Positions 1 to 12,475 of a stretch of 64,000 nucleotides of DNA are shown here, piece after piece. This DNA comes from Limnanthes douglasii subsp. nivea (Eukaryota; Streptophyta; Magnoliopsida; Brassicales; Limnanthaceae): the NCBI GenBank assembly GCA_036936605.1, contig JAUPFV010000005.1, positions 122,072,453 through 122,136,452 of the forward strand. The letters run 5' to 3'. Position 1 is the stretch's first letter; each line of letters begins with the position of its first letter. Under the pieces are notes generated by a model, which saw only the letters and a list, made by a program, of their open reading frames with translations, did not search any database and had not been told where the DNA came from. Made by a program: the position numbers and the translations under genes.

Positions 1-345
1 AAGCAGTATATGACTTCGAGTTTGTATCACATCGACTGATACGACATATGGAAGAATTCAAGGTTCATTTACTGACATGAGAACTAGGGTGGCTACTAAA
101 CTTTAAATAATGTAATTTTAAGGACTGAACTGTAAATATTGTAAGTTCAAGAGAACAATTGTGACTATGTAATATTGTTAAAGACTAAAGGTAATTAGTC
201 CTTTTTTGTAACCAATTTCAGTTTAAGGCTAACCTAATAAAGGGGTTGAACACTTTTTCTATTGAACTCATTTGCACTTAGACTTTCTCTCTCTGAAAAC
301 TCTCTATCTCTTTCTCTCTAGAATTTGCATATTACAATTTCCTAA
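1..345 (+). mobile_element. LTR-like relic
   Basis: This stretch reads like the right part of a plant LTR on the plus strand. It contains the phrase AAGGACTGAACTGTAAA, which also occurs in the LTR of element B (near 25863), then a TAATAAAGGGGTTGAACAC segment and a pyrimidine-rich TTTCTCTCTC leader. No coding sequence is present and neither border can be fixed because the window starts inside it. A member of a B-related LTR family is the simplest reading, but a chance resemblance of AT-rich leader sequence is possible. Confidence 0.35.
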
Positions 346-368
346 GGAAACATTCTTAATATTTGAAC

Positions 369-560
369 TCACCATCTTATAGTACAAACTTCTTCACTTT
401 GAATTTGTATATGATCTTTCATAGAAGTTATTAATTGAACAAGAGTATCAGTATTGCTTTCTGCCACTGTAACGAGTTGTGTGTAAGTATGATACGACCT
501 TGATAACTGACTTGTTGGCTCTAATACCAGATTATGTAGGCAAGAAAGCAATTTGGTGGT
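369..560 (-). other. primer-binding-site-like sequence and short ORF
   Basis: Read on the minus strand, CTGGTATTAGAGCC near 520-535 resembles the initiator-Met-tRNA primer-binding site that follows many plant LTRs (usual form TGGTATCAGAGC). A 60-codon open frame runs through it (551 to 369) and resembles nothing I recognise beyond the start of a degraded gag leader. It probably marks the border of an old LTR retroelement pointing left, opposite in direction to the LTR-like sequence at 1-345. Confidence 0.25.
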
Positions 561-860
561 AGAAGTTGTTGTTCAGAGAACACTAACAACTTTAACAGAT
601 TCAAACTATATGTATGGCGGTGGATGGAGTGTTGGTTTGACTTGTTGATGTTTGGAGAACACTCCCAAAAGAAATCAGATGGAAAATGATGATAGATAGA
701 TTATGGATTGAGCTGCGGCATAAAGGTGACGGAAAGTCTTTGATAAGCAGAATTCCAAACTGAATTTATCCTGGATAAAATCAGGAGAAATGATCAACTA
801 AGCTCGTTTCTTACGAGAGTAGTTTAAATATAAATCTGTCTGAGACAAATATTTAAGTAA

Positions 861-1780
861 AAAATCATTTTTTATTGATATCTTTCAATTGATTAATTAT
901 GATTTCTCCAATTTATATTACATCTATTTAAAGGAATAATAAAAACTAAAAATCCTAAAAACTAGACTAAACGAATGGGAAATAAAAAGATATCATAAAA
1001 GCTAGTAAATCAGAAAGATACCATAACAACTAGCTACAACTAGCAAATTAAGATAGATTTTAACAAACTAAAAATAATAGCTAGTAAATCAAAAGATATC
1101 CTAACCAAATATCTAATAGATAGCATATTAAAAGATATATTAAAAAACTAACTATTTTAAAGATCTAGAACTAACTAAAAAGTAACTTGGATCATACTTT
1201 ATTTGTATTATAAGTCTCTCCACAGCCTTGTTGAACTCTCAACAATGATCTCTTACTCTTGAGCGCGTTAAAGAAATTGGATATGTTTGGGTGTCTTCAT
1301 CACTATCCATCTTTTAACAAAATAAAAATTTGTCTGTGCAAAATGAGGTATTGACATTGACCTTATAGATAACATAAATACCATTTCTCATCAATATAAT
1401 ATAATAATAATAATTCAAACTTTTGATTGTTTTATTTCTCGCATACATCTCATCTTGAATTCTTCAAGCCACATACACAACTATTACAATCACAAGGTAA
1501 CAAGAACAAATTACTAGATGATATATGCACATATTTCTTGAAATGGATAGAGGACACGTCCAAAATAGTGCTAAAAAAATATGGACAAATGAATTTGTAA
1601 AATCATTGTGTGTTAGATCATTTGTTAGGTCATATGACAGGTTGGTTAAAAGTTATGATTACAAATATTTTATTGCCTAACTGTATGCTATTTACATTTA
1701 GGTAAAATTGAAATCAGAATATATATTACTTTACGTGAAAAAATTATGTTAATAAGGAGATAAAAGATGAAATTTAATCA
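861..1780. other. gene-free AT-rich stretch
   Basis: I see no coding region, structural RNA or clear repeat here. Two phrases, roughly AACTAGCTAGTAAATC and AAAGATAT, recur several times between 960 and 1150, giving a weak internally repetitive texture typical of decayed transposon DNA. Confidence 0.5.
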
Positions 1781-1990
1781 AGCGGGGGATTGTTGGCTAT
1801 ATTAGTTACATAAATTGATCGGAGTTAATCCAGAGACGAGTCCGGATCTCATAATCAACCTAGAGTATGAAGAGAAAAATAGGAGGGATAATGTGTGGCT
1901 ATTCAAGACCAAGTGCTCAAGGAAGGCTTAAATCTACGTGATAAAAGTTTGGGCTCATCGAGTCAATCTAGGAAGATAGTCCCATAATAT
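1781..1990 (+). mobile_element. polypurine tract and LTR start relic
   Basis: AAGCGGGGGAT is followed immediately by TGTTGGCTATATTAG at 1791. A purine tract directly before TGTTGG is the usual border between the internal region of a Ty1/copia element and its 3' LTR. No matching second LTR was found by eye, and the right border is not visible. I infer a truncated copia 3' LTR. Confidence 0.4.
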
Positions 1991-2726
1991 GAAATCACAC
2001 ATCCTTGTTGCAACAAAGATTTTACTTCTCGCAAAAATACTGTAACTTATAGATCTTTATCGCGAAAACGATATTTCTTGTCACACATATGCGAGATTGG
2101 CATCTTGTTAGAAATAATTTAATCTTGACTATTATTGAACAGCAAGACTCGTTACGGTAATAAAAAAAGTTTGTCATAACAAGCCTTATGTTGATATGTC
2201 AAACGTCACAACGATTGGTCAAACAGTCATTAATTGTTAATTCATCGCGTCCGTATATTGTCTTGATAAGAGTAAAAATGTGTCATTGTGAGAAGTTATG
2301 TTTCTTTAAATAAGCTAAATTTCCAATCATACATATGTTTTTGTAAGGTTTTGATGAATTCTATACCTAGTCTACTACGATAAAAGATAAAAAAAATACA
2401 AGTTAAAGATTCTCCAAAAACCTCTAAAGCAAATATTTTTTTTATTTATCAATTATTATAGGTTGAAGTTTTACTTCTAGTTGTTTGTATCGAACTCTCA
2501 AAGGTTTGTTATATCTCAAAAGAACTTTTTAAAATAATATGAGCAACAAAAAGATAAAAATAATTTGATTTAGAAAACATATCTAATGCGTATCTCACAT
2601 TTCAATTTTCTAAAAAACAATTACGACATCTAAAATATTATTGTTGTAAGTTTATTTTTACTATGCTAAAAATAATTTTTTTTACTAGATATCCATAAGT
2701 AAATAGAAAACATAAAGTATAAAATG
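1991..2726. other. gene-free AT-rich stretch
   Basis: No open frame above background, no RNA gene and no recognisable element ends were seen. Confidence 0.5.
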
Positions 2727-3405
2727 TGTGGAGATGAAGTTTAATCGAGGGTATCCATACACATTGATTTCATCCCAGAATTCGAATTACTCTTTGATAA
2801 TATAAAACGAACATGAAATAATATAATAGAACACTTACAGTTTGCCATAATGATTCTTTATAATATTATTATCTTAAAGTTGAATCATTTTGATAATTCT
2901 AAGTAGAGAATGATGAAGACGAGAGTTAAAGATCTTTTAATAAGTAGTGCATTTTGCATAAACTTAATCCTGGAATGAAAAAGGATTAGAGTAGTAGATG
3001 AACTCTCCAAGTTGATATGAGAGAGAGAGAGAGAGTATTGTAATTTTTGGGAAAACGGTATATTATGTTGTGATATTGAAATTAGGGTTTGGGATTTTCT
3101 TTTATATTGAATGAAGAAGTATCTTGTAATTACGTATAATCTCTCATTCCTTTTACTTAATTATCCACATATATTTTTATTTTCTATATTAACTCTCTTA
3201 TTATCTAACTGTTGCAATTAGGTCCTAAGGGATTCACCGTTACCATGGAGAATAACTCTTATTCGGCTTCTAAAACTCAACTAGTATCCACAATTTATTT
3301 GTAACTTTATAAGACTATATAATTATATTCAATCATTACTATTATTTGTTGGTCCAATACTCAAATTGATTACTTCAATTGGACTTTATCACAACATGCT
3401 TGAAT
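2727..3405. repeat. dispersed noncoding repeat, copy 1
   Basis: This segment aligns by eye, with many substitutions and small gaps, to 9018-9735 in the same orientation. Shared landmarks in order are AAAACGAACATGAAATA, TTACAGTTT, AGATGAACTCT, a GAGAGAGA run, TTATGTTGTGATA, CTCTTATTATCTAACT, TTGCAATTAGGTC and a closing ACTTTAATTGGACTTTATC-like block. It contains no coding potential. The class is not clear: a solo LTR or a non-autonomous element would both fit. Confidence 0.6.
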
Positions 3406-4895
3406 CCATAAATTACACATGATAAGATACTCTAATTTAGGATATCCTTACAATGTCTCACTTGGATCATTCATGTGTACTAAGTTGTATTTATTTGAAT
3501 GTGCACTTATGTAACGTTGTTGCTAACAAATAATCACTGAACGTTTATCATATCAAATGACAACTAACAAAGAAACAAAGGGGCGCACCACAACTCATTT
3601 TGTATATTGGTTTCACAATATATCAGATTTTTAACTTCTATTTTAATAAACCTTTGTCTCTTATGCAGCACAAAATGAAAGTAAGACACGACCCTCTAAT
3701 CAACACGTGTCTATTATTCAATTGTAACTACTAAATTGAGATCATTGTATTTTAGAGCAAAACTGAAAAAACTAAATTGTTTATTGATTCAATCTTGAAA
3801 TTGAAAATTGAATCATTATATTATTGATAACTTAAGTGTATGCATACGATAATAATACAATACGAAAGACTAGAATTTGACTTGAATTCAATTCTAAATT
3901 GAAATCAAAAGCTCAATTATAGTCAAAGCAACACTCTCACTAAATATGAATATCCTTTAAACTAAGAACCCACATATAAATATTGTATTCATGAAAGACT
4001 ATAGTTGTTTGAAATCTTAGTCAGAAAGAGAATTGGGAAGTAGAAAGATAAATCTTTCTACTTTACTATTATCTCAACTAAATTAAAGGAATTCTTTTTA
4101 TATGCTCCATTTATATTTCCTTGAATATAATGAACTAAATGTTATTACTATATTCAGTGCTATTTTGGGTGCTACAATTTTTTCCCGTACAATATGCATA
4201 TCTAAATCACATTGTAAACCCATTTACCCTATAAAGTCATACATATTAAACGATCTTCTTAATTGCCTTACTTTTTTATGTTATTATGCAATGCTTGATA
4301 CTAAATAATGGATAACCTATATTATATGTCCAATGGTTCATCCGTAGAATTACTAAAGTATTTACGTAAGATCATTTTATACTTGATCCTAAACTAACCA
4401 TGAGCATACAATAAGATTTTAATTATCAAAACATATTAACTATTTTGCACCATCTAAATTTCCAAATAGGTTTGAGATGTTTGTCTAAAAGACTTATCTT
4501 AAATCAACTCAAGAAAATTGGAGGTTTGCTATTTTCATACCATAATGCTTCAACAAGTTATTAATAAATGTATTATGTGATAAACTTAAGTAATTATCCC
4601 AAGTAATTTTGATTATTCTGAATCGAACCCCACTAAATTAATAAAACTCATAGTACTCTACTAAGATAATTTTAAAACTGAAATAGAATGCAACTTTGAT
4701 AGATTATGATATAACTAATAAGACACTTAAACTTATATAATAAATTAATTTCTAATTATTATAGACTATTAACTCTATTAAATTTGAATATGATTGTTAT
4801 AAACCAGTTAATCTTTATGTTGAATGATTAATTTTGGAAACTCTATTAATGGAGCTCTTAATTAATAGAGTTCTTAACTTTAGCAACTCATCATG

Positions 4896-4897
<2 letters not shown>
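3406..4897. other. gene-free AT-rich stretch
   Basis: A 68-codon open frame at 4102-4308 has a hydrophobic, low-information composition and no recognisable domain, so I do not call it a gene. Phrases such as CACTTGGATCATTCATGTG (near 3462) look like LTR sequence, but no borders can be drawn. Confidence 0.45.

Positions 4898-4974
<77 letters not shown>
4898..4974. repeat. (TA)n(GA)n microsatellite
   Basis: About 32 uninterrupted TA units run to 4961 and pass directly into seven GA units. The open frame that crosses it on the minus strand is only a run of alternating Tyr-Ile and is not a gene. Confidence 0.95.
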
Positions 4975-5819
4975 TTGCATTTGAAAAAGTCTAATCTCAA
5001 TATTCATTTAATGAAGCTTAATTTTTGAACTTTGCAAGATGTATGATGATTTTCGTAAAAGTGTCATGTGAAAAAACTGAATTAAAGGTTCTCTTAAAAG
5101 GTTAATATTGTCTTAATAAATGAAAGTAATTTTGTGTAAGAGCAATTGATTATCTTAAACAAATTATCTTACATCAATTATCATTATTGTTACAATAGTC
5201 CATATTTAAACATATGATCTTACGAAAACTTAAACTAAATTCTCTTTTTATACCATGATATTTCTAAACTTTTATGGAGATTTTTATAGTGTTAAAAATC
5301 TAAAAATTGAATTATTTTGTTTCACCATAAAATATCTTAATGATCTTGAAGAATTATTAATGATACTACAAAAATCTGGAATCGAATTATTCTATTGATC
5401 ATAAAGAATCTTAATGGTCTTGTAGAATTTCTATATGACATTACAAAAGTTTGATTCTTCTGTAAGATACTTAACTTTGTACAATTTCTTAAGGATTTTA
5501 AGTTTTTCATTCATGAATAAATACAACTTCTTAATATTAAGTGAAAATTTTAACGTTGGTTCATAGAGTGGAATAAGGAGATCATCATACATAATGAGAA
5601 AATCCTTATTGTTTGAATCTAAAATCATTTCGGATTATTCCCGAGTATCAAGTTTGTTCACTGAATATTTCCATCCAAACTAAATATTCTAAAGATAATT
5701 GAATTTTCTCACATCCGAAATTGGGTAATGGGTCTCGTAAATAGTTATTATAGAATGACATTTATTTCAAATAGAGATAATTATTATTGTATCATGCTTT
5801 ATTTCTCAGTGCTAAGCCT
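4975..5819. other. gene-free stretch left of the copia integrase relic
   Basis: AT-rich sequence with a recurring phrase of the form TTAATGATCTTGAAGAATTATTAATGATACTAC (described, not exact) at about 5337 and 5410. A 65-codon minus-strand frame at 5431-5628 lies downstream of the integrase relic in the same direction and could be more copia polyprotein, but I cannot recognise it. Confidence 0.4.
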
Positions 5820-6033
5820 ATAAGGTTGTGCTTGCATGGATGTCCCTAAATGAACAAAATTCTTTAAACAATGCTTTCATTATAGTAAAAATTATTATAC
5901 TTAATTTAGTAGTTATCTCCCTATGAACCTCGGTTAAAAATAAAATATTACACATCTGAATTGTGTAGACCAAAAAATTGAGTCATGATTGGTAACCACC
6001 ATCGACAAATGTGACAAAGTACTTGAACTTGTA
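5820..6033 (-). pseudogene. Ty1/copia integrase core relic
   Basis: Read on the minus strand from 6033, the frame begins YKFKYFVTFVDGGYQS, then a stop, then LNFLV, and continues with a TEVHREITTKLS stretch. YFVTFVD followed by a hydrophobic strand and a TE-x-I-T-T segment is the pattern around the first catalytic aspartate of Ty1/copia integrases. The frame is broken by stops and no flanking RT or gag is recognisable, so this is an old fragment. The direction is opposite to the copia element at the right end of the window. Confidence 0.55.
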
Positions 6034-9017
6034 AATGGAGTCCATATATATTTGAACTTATGCATGGAAGAGCCAAAATATATATTAAGAAAATATATCA
6101 TTTTATTGGTATCTCTGAATGGGAACGCCGTCCTAGTAATCGAAACAAAAATTCAAAGATTTTCATTGTTTTAAATACATCTAATTTCCTATGTATGGTA
6201 TGTTGGCTTGTGTCCATCGTATATGAATAGGCATGATGCTAAGGGGCTTCAGAAGCATCTTATTAACGAGAGTGCACACCTCCTTTTGAGACATTGATAT
6301 GTTTTTATAAATATGTATTCATTGTCCTAGTATTTTAATTTAATTTATGGAATGATACATAAATTTGAATAACATCATCATAATATTTATTAATTGCAAT
6401 CCTTAGCACAAATGGTAGGCGACAACGTACTATAAATTTAATTCATTTTGCAACCGCTCTATACTTTAATCACCATTATATCTAAAGATGTTTTACCATC
6501 ACTAAATTTTGGTGATCCAATGTATCTTCGAATAAAGATCAAAGATCTATGGTAGTTGTAAGAAACAAAATCACCATTATATGTAAAGATATTTTACCAA
6601 CACTTGATTTTGGTGATTTAATATGTCTCCTAAATAAGGATCAATGATCTCTAATAAAACAATATACTACGCTTACTTAAGGTTTGAAACTTGGTCCATA
6701 TATATGTATAATTTGTAAGCCTCTTTATTAGTCAATTCTGAAACTTCGAGACTCGACTATTTTGTTATTCAAAATTCTAACTAAATTATCATATAGATCT
6801 CTGAAGTTTAGATGAAATAAAAAAGAATAATCATCTAAATCGTCTAACTGAGCCTCAAGATATGGTCGTCCGAAGTCTGTTAGTCATGTTGTTTTTTCAC
6901 ACTCGCTCTGACCACCCAAAACAATTGGAAATCTTACTTTTGTTCTGAATTATGGATTAATTATTCAAATTTTACATCTCCAAATTGACCCTAAAGTTAG
7001 ACTTAAAATTATTTTCATATAAATGATTACTATAGCCCATAAATTGATTCTTGATTTGCTTCAACCACTTGAAGAATTAAAACACTAAAATTCCCGAATT
7101 TTGGCAATAAAATTTACAACTATATGAAATATTTCATGATATGTTTTTAACGAATACTTGATGGAGTTTCATCACTGTATATGGTTAGATTCATGATCTA
7201 TTTTATGAAGAATAGTCCATTATCATAGTATGATAGATATCTAGACATTTTAAGCTAATAAACATATCATTAATTTCCATTCTATGTAACAATATTATAA
7301 TAGGTTACATAAATATAAAAATGTTCTGTACTCACAACAGTTAAACATAATTATCGCATATATATAGCATAAAAAAGTCAAAAGTTATTGGATTAGAGGT
7401 TGTGATTGGGCATTCATATGTATCTCAATTGTCATGATCATTAGCGGAGACGTAGAGCGTCAGCGCGCTACACATTACCTCTAGAGCCAGAAATTTAAGG
7501 TTAGACATTGTAAGTAATATGTCGTATCCAATAAGTCAAGATTTTCTATAGGCCCAAACCTAACTGGTCATGGTAACTAAATGAACATTTCAACTATAAA
7601 AAACCAATTAAAAATAAGTATGGTTTATGTAAATGCAACAAAGACATAATGTTGTAGGGGCCCACCATTAGAAAATTTGTGTGGTAGTCTTCCTAGAGGG
7701 TCGTCCTGCATACACAACAATTATTCCTTGATATTTTAAGCCTTAAACTCATTTCATTTCATTGACACCGGGGTTTCCATGTGTGCTAATAAATCCTACA
7801 GAATGAGTATTTGAATGCTTGCATTTTATTACATACCGTAACGACTTTGCCTATATCTTACTAGATACAACCTAAATTCTTCTTACCACAATACACTTTG
7901 CGCATCTGAAGCAGTTGAATGATGTGATATATACCATCTAGTGCTTAGATAACTTTAAAGGAGATAAATGAAAATTAAAATTCAATGTACCTTAAACAAA
8001 CGATCACTGATCCTGCAGGTCATCACTTCGTACATCACATAGTCCAAAAGCCATTAGAATTTGGTAATTACAACACAGCATGTGACCATTTATTCACAAC
8101 TCTATATATATTTCATAATACGCATATATTACAGTCATGTAACTATGAACTCCTATAAAATTTATATAATACCCCATCATGGTAAATATTTGAATAATCA
8201 GTCAACTTAAACGTGCAAAATATGCTAAACACTACATTAGAAGATATGTTGTTCCATCATACATACATACATAACGATACTAAATATACATTAAAACATT
8301 TGTACATTCATAATAATATTTTCAATATCTAAATCGGTTGGTTGCACCTCTATACAGGGTATGTACACTAACCTCATTCGAAAGCATCAAAACAAAGAAA
8401 AAAATACAAAATAAAAAATGACATATAATGCACTTTTGGCCTTGAACCACTCGGTTATTTGAAACACTAACTAAATAATCATGCATATCTATGACATTTA
8501 TGTAAAAAGAATCACCTTAATCAGATAAGTGAATGTCAAGTTATGGTATCCTGAAGTCAAACACCCAGAGCCGCAACTGTAGTACGAGTTCGTCGGGACC
8601 ATATCAGAGGTAATTACGGTAAACCGTAGTTTATCGCAGAGACCACAATTATAGTCATGAGAATTTTCTATGTACCGAGTTCTTGGTCCCTTGGTCGGTG
8701 CAAAATCCTTAATTTCCAAAAGGATCAAAATCTCAAACTTTCTGAATTAAGGTTTCATCATGATATGTTTTCCAAATCGTTCATATAAATAAATATATAG
8801 CAAAACACAAATAGTTATGTGTCCTCTATCACATCAATTAGTCCTTGAACATGCGATTCTATTTTCATCTGATAAAATTGGATTTTTCTCCCGACCACAT
8901 AAATTTATAAATATTTATATTTTATTAATTGAATTATGATAGACTTAATTATTCAATTCATATTCCTACTCGAAAAGTAATCAAAATTTACTCTAATACG
9001 ACTTGTTAGAACATATA
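6034..9017. other. gene-free stretch
   Basis: No gene is visible. The open frames at 5989-6174 (plus) and 8498-8728 (minus) match nothing. The segments around 6740-7150 and 8440-8800 share diverged phrases (CTAACTAAAT-ATCAT, CATATAGATC/CATATCTATG, TTTCATGATATG), suggesting two old copies of one noncoding element. Three CATA units occur near 8262-8275. Confidence 0.4.
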
Positions 9018-9735
9018 GTTTAATCCAAGATATCCATACCTATCTTCATCAATGAATTTTAATATCTTTGTGATAGAATTAAAACGAACATGAAATAGTA
9101 TAATAGATTACTTACAGTTTTGTTATGGCGATTCTCTCTTGTATTATTGTCTGCAAGCGGAATCTTTTGATGTTTCTGAATAGATAACGATGAGGATGCA
9201 AGTTAATGATCTTCTAATATCTTATGAATTAGAACAAACTCAATCCCTGAAGAAAAATGATTGAAGCCCTAGATGAACTCTGCAAGTCGATGTTAGAGAG
9301 AGAAAAAAAAACATTTTGTAGCTTGAAGCGGCGGATTATGTTGTGATACTGAAATTAAGGCTAAATATTTTATTTTATATTAAGTGAAGAAATTCCACTT
9401 ACAAAGAAGTCCTCTACTCTTTTACTTAATTATTTATTTATAAATTATTATTTTTCTCTACTAACTCTCTTATTATCTAACTCTTGCAATTAGGTCTTGA
9501 TAGATTTACCGCTACGAGAGACCTTAACCCTTATTGGGCTTCTAGAGCCTAATATCAAATTGTTGGATTAAAAGACTCTCTATCGAGATACAATTTAGCT
9601 CAACCAGTATCTACGTATTATTTATAACACCATAATACTAAATAATAATATTTAATAAATAATGTTATTATTAATAATTTTTTATTAGTTCAATATTTTA
9701 ATTGATAACTTTAATTATATTTTATCCCAATAAAC
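9018..9735. repeat. dispersed noncoding repeat, copy 2
   Basis: Partner of 2727-3405, same orientation. The order of shared blocks is preserved, but substitutions and indels are frequent, so the two copies are old. No coding potential. The copies lie about 6.3 kb apart with unrelated sequence between, so this is dispersion rather than a tandem array. Confidence 0.6.
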
Positions 9736-9749
9736 CTGAATATCCTAAA

Positions 9750-9769
9750 TTATATATATATATATATAT
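9750..9769. repeat. (TA)n microsatellite
   Basis: About ten TA units directly right of the dispersed repeat. Confidence 0.9.
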
Positions 9770-10179
9770 GAGAATTTCAATTTAAGATTTTTTTGCACAA
9801 AATATTTCAAAATAAAAATATCATATAATTCATTAATATTTGGTTACAAAAGTATTTCGCGGGAAAAGAAAATATTGGCACCGCTAAAATGAGACCCTAA
9901 AATCAAATTGTTTTACCCGAAACTTGAAAAAATCATTTTGCCTTCCATATAAAAACTCAATTTCAGCCAGAAAACCCAAATTCCCTTTCCTCTTTAATCT
10001 AACAACTCCTAAATACTATCTTTAACATAAAATAAACCCTTCAACTATACTAGATTACGGGTTTTAGTGACTTGACGATATTTCTTGCAGTATTAATAAT
10101 TTTGCATCAGAGGAGGAGCTTTTAACGGACCATCTCAAAACACGAGTAAAGGTAATTTTTCTAGTTTTTTTTTTCTGAT

Positions 10180-10450
10180 CAATAGAAAAATCGCACGTAT
10201 CACGAAGGAGGATCGATGAACTGCGCACCTAGAGCGCGCGATCGTGCCTAAAATAAAATAGAAATTCTTGCGCAATTTTGCAAAATCTCACACATAGAGC
10301 GTGTGATTTTTTTAATTATATGCATTGTATTGTGCAATTTGGTGCTGAATCAGGGTAGTGTAATTACACGTTTTTTCTTAAATTAGTTGTGTCGTACGCG
10401 CGATTTTGACTAGTTACATCTACTAACTTGCGCGATTTAAGTAGATTTTG
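10180..10450. repeat. cluster of GCG(C/T)GATTTT-type motifs
   Basis: Short related words occur five or more times: AAAATCGCACG, GAGCGCGCGATCG, TTGCGCAATTTTGC, GAGCGTGTGATTTTT, ACGCGCGATTTTGAC and TTGCGCGATTT. They stand out in DNA that is otherwise very AT-rich. They sit just outside the MULE transposase relic, where many MULEs carry subterminal repeats. A binding role for the transposase is inference. Confidence 0.5.
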
Positions 10451-10641
10451 ATATAGTTAGTTAGACTTAAGTATATTTTAATATGACTTCATGTGTTTTG
10501 TAAGAATCGGAAGAATCGCCATGTTCGATGGCCGGTTAACATAAATATTTTCAACCAAAAGCCATTATACAAAATCAGATTTTCTCTCATGGGTTGATTC
10601 TGAAAGCACCAAGTTAGGATTCAGTTTGGTTATGGCTAAAG

Positions 10642-12460
10642 ATGACGACGACAATAGCAAAAATGAGAAAACTTCAAGAAATTTATTTTAAGTGCGAGAG
10701 GCAAGGTATTTATAAACCTCACCCCAAACTGGGGTATGTGAAGAAGCATCGAGATTATTCATCGAAACAATGTAGTTGTCCCTTCATGTTACGGGGAAGT
10801 CTGGTCTTAGAACTACCTGGTTATTGGAGATTGGTAGAGGTAAACGGGAAACATAACCATCAAGTTTTTACACTTTGATGGTCATTCACGAGCCGTTAGG
10901 CTTAAAGCCGACTAAGAGGAGTTTGTTCGTAAACTCGTGACAATCGGTTCTCGACCAAGAGAAATATACCGTGGTTTGAAGATAAGAAACCCGTAAAACA
11001 TATCTAGTATACGAACGATCTACAAAACGTATCAAAAATATAATTTGGTCGATAAAGTTGGCAAAACCCAAATATAATACTTGTTTCGTAAGTTAAAACA
11101 ACACAATTACTTTGTTTGGGAGCGAACAAACGAAGCAACTGAGGAGATCATCGAGTTTTTTTTCACATATTCTACAAGAATCGAATTTTTATGCACTTTT
11201 ACTCAAGTTCTTACAATGGATAGCACGTATAATACTACAAGGTATAAGATTCTTTTGCTAGAAATAGTTTTCCAAACATCGACGAAAAAAACCTTTTGAG
11301 TTGTTTTTGTTTTTTTTAGCTTTAAATAGCAAGCGAACTAAACTTGGGCATTGAGTATTTTAAAGAGCGTGAGGACAAATAAGATGTGTGCATTGCTTAA
11401 AATTATCGTCACTAATATGGAGTTGGCATTAATAAATGCTATCGAGGACGTATTTTTGGATGTCACTCATATGTTATGCAGTTGGCACATAAAAAAGAAC
11501 ATTAGCTCGTACACTAAGAAAGCTCTTCCCAAAGTGGACATGGAAAATGATTTTATCGAATATTATGAAGCGATTGCCTAATCAGCTACGCTAGAAGATT
11601 ATACCAAAAACCTTACCAAGTTACACCATGTTTACACCTTTTGTTCGATGACTATAGATTATGTCATGAAACAATGTATAAACATTTATGTAGAAAATAT
11701 TCTTAATATCCACACGAATAATTATAAACTTTTAGGAAATCGGTCTAGCAATCGGTGAGTTAGACTATCATTTTTATACTTTAGTTTTCAACATTTAGTG
11801 TTAAACTTGTAATTAATTAAATCTTATGTTATAGGTCGGAGAATGCTCACTCAATTCTAAAAGAGCAATCAGCATAAGTCTATGCATATTTAAACAATTT
11901 TGGGATAGTGTTCATATGTTGCTTCACATTCAACACTCCACAATTTACAAACCTAGAGGCGCATCTATGAAGCCTATCTATAAATAATTAAAAGGAAAAA
12001 TTTCATGTATGACCATATAAATTATTGAGAATACTCTAAAAGCGTCTAGGAAAATAGGCTTCAATCTCGTAGTTTGTGGTTGTGTTATTAGGTTAACACA
12101 TAATTTATTGTGTGCATGCGAGTTAGCTATGATTTAGAAAGGAGGTAGGCGAATTCTTTTAGAAGAATGTGATGTTTATTGGAGTAGTATAAATATTAAA
12201 CCTAGGGATAACTTTGGTAGGGAAGATGAACTTACGAGAAAACTTTCCTTAATAGATAGTACCATTCGCGCTTACAGTCCATACTTGCAAAATCACATCA
12301 TAAATAGGACTATGCAAATCCTAGATCCCGTGAGAATTCATGTATTAGAACCTAAGGAGCCGGTTATCACTAAAGGTAGAAAAAATTCGGTTCGCACAAA
12401 TCAACTAAATAGAGCTCATTAGAGTTCGAATACGATGGTAGACTATGCACTAGAACTCAC
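10642..12460 (+). pseudogene. MULE transposase with FAR1 and SWIM zinc fingers, broken
   Basis: Three consecutive open pieces and degraded sequence between them form one gene. At 10642-10878 a FAR1/WRKY-GCM1-like zinc finger is visible (C-x-C spacing in KQCSCPF and the closing GKHNHQ). At 11081-11299 the segment MDSTYNTTRYK carries the first catalytic Asp of the MULE DDE fold, followed by LLEIV and TST. At 11351-11581 the segment TNMELALINAI holds the place of the second Asp, but the usual TD is TN here, so that catalytic residue is lost. CSWHIKKNI is also typical. A SWIM-type finger CGCVIRLTHNLLCACELA is encoded near 12075-12130, with Cys where the classical pattern has His. Stops and frameshifts separate the pieces. 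In intact relatives this nuclear protein cuts and joins the element ends. Confidence 0.8.
11755..11834 (+). other. predicted intron in MULE transposase
   Basis: GTGAGT at 11755 and TTATAG ending at 11834 bound an 80-nt AT-rich segment. Removing it joins SNR to SENAHSILK, which matches the continuous R-V-E-S-A-H-x-x-L-K block of MULE transposases. The second MULE relic has an intron at the same place (55925-56002). Confidence 0.7.
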
Positions 12461-12475
12461 AGTACGATAGCTAGC

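Noticed and set aside
4815..5000. 61-codon minus-strand frame
   Set aside because: Almost entirely the translation of a TA microsatellite.
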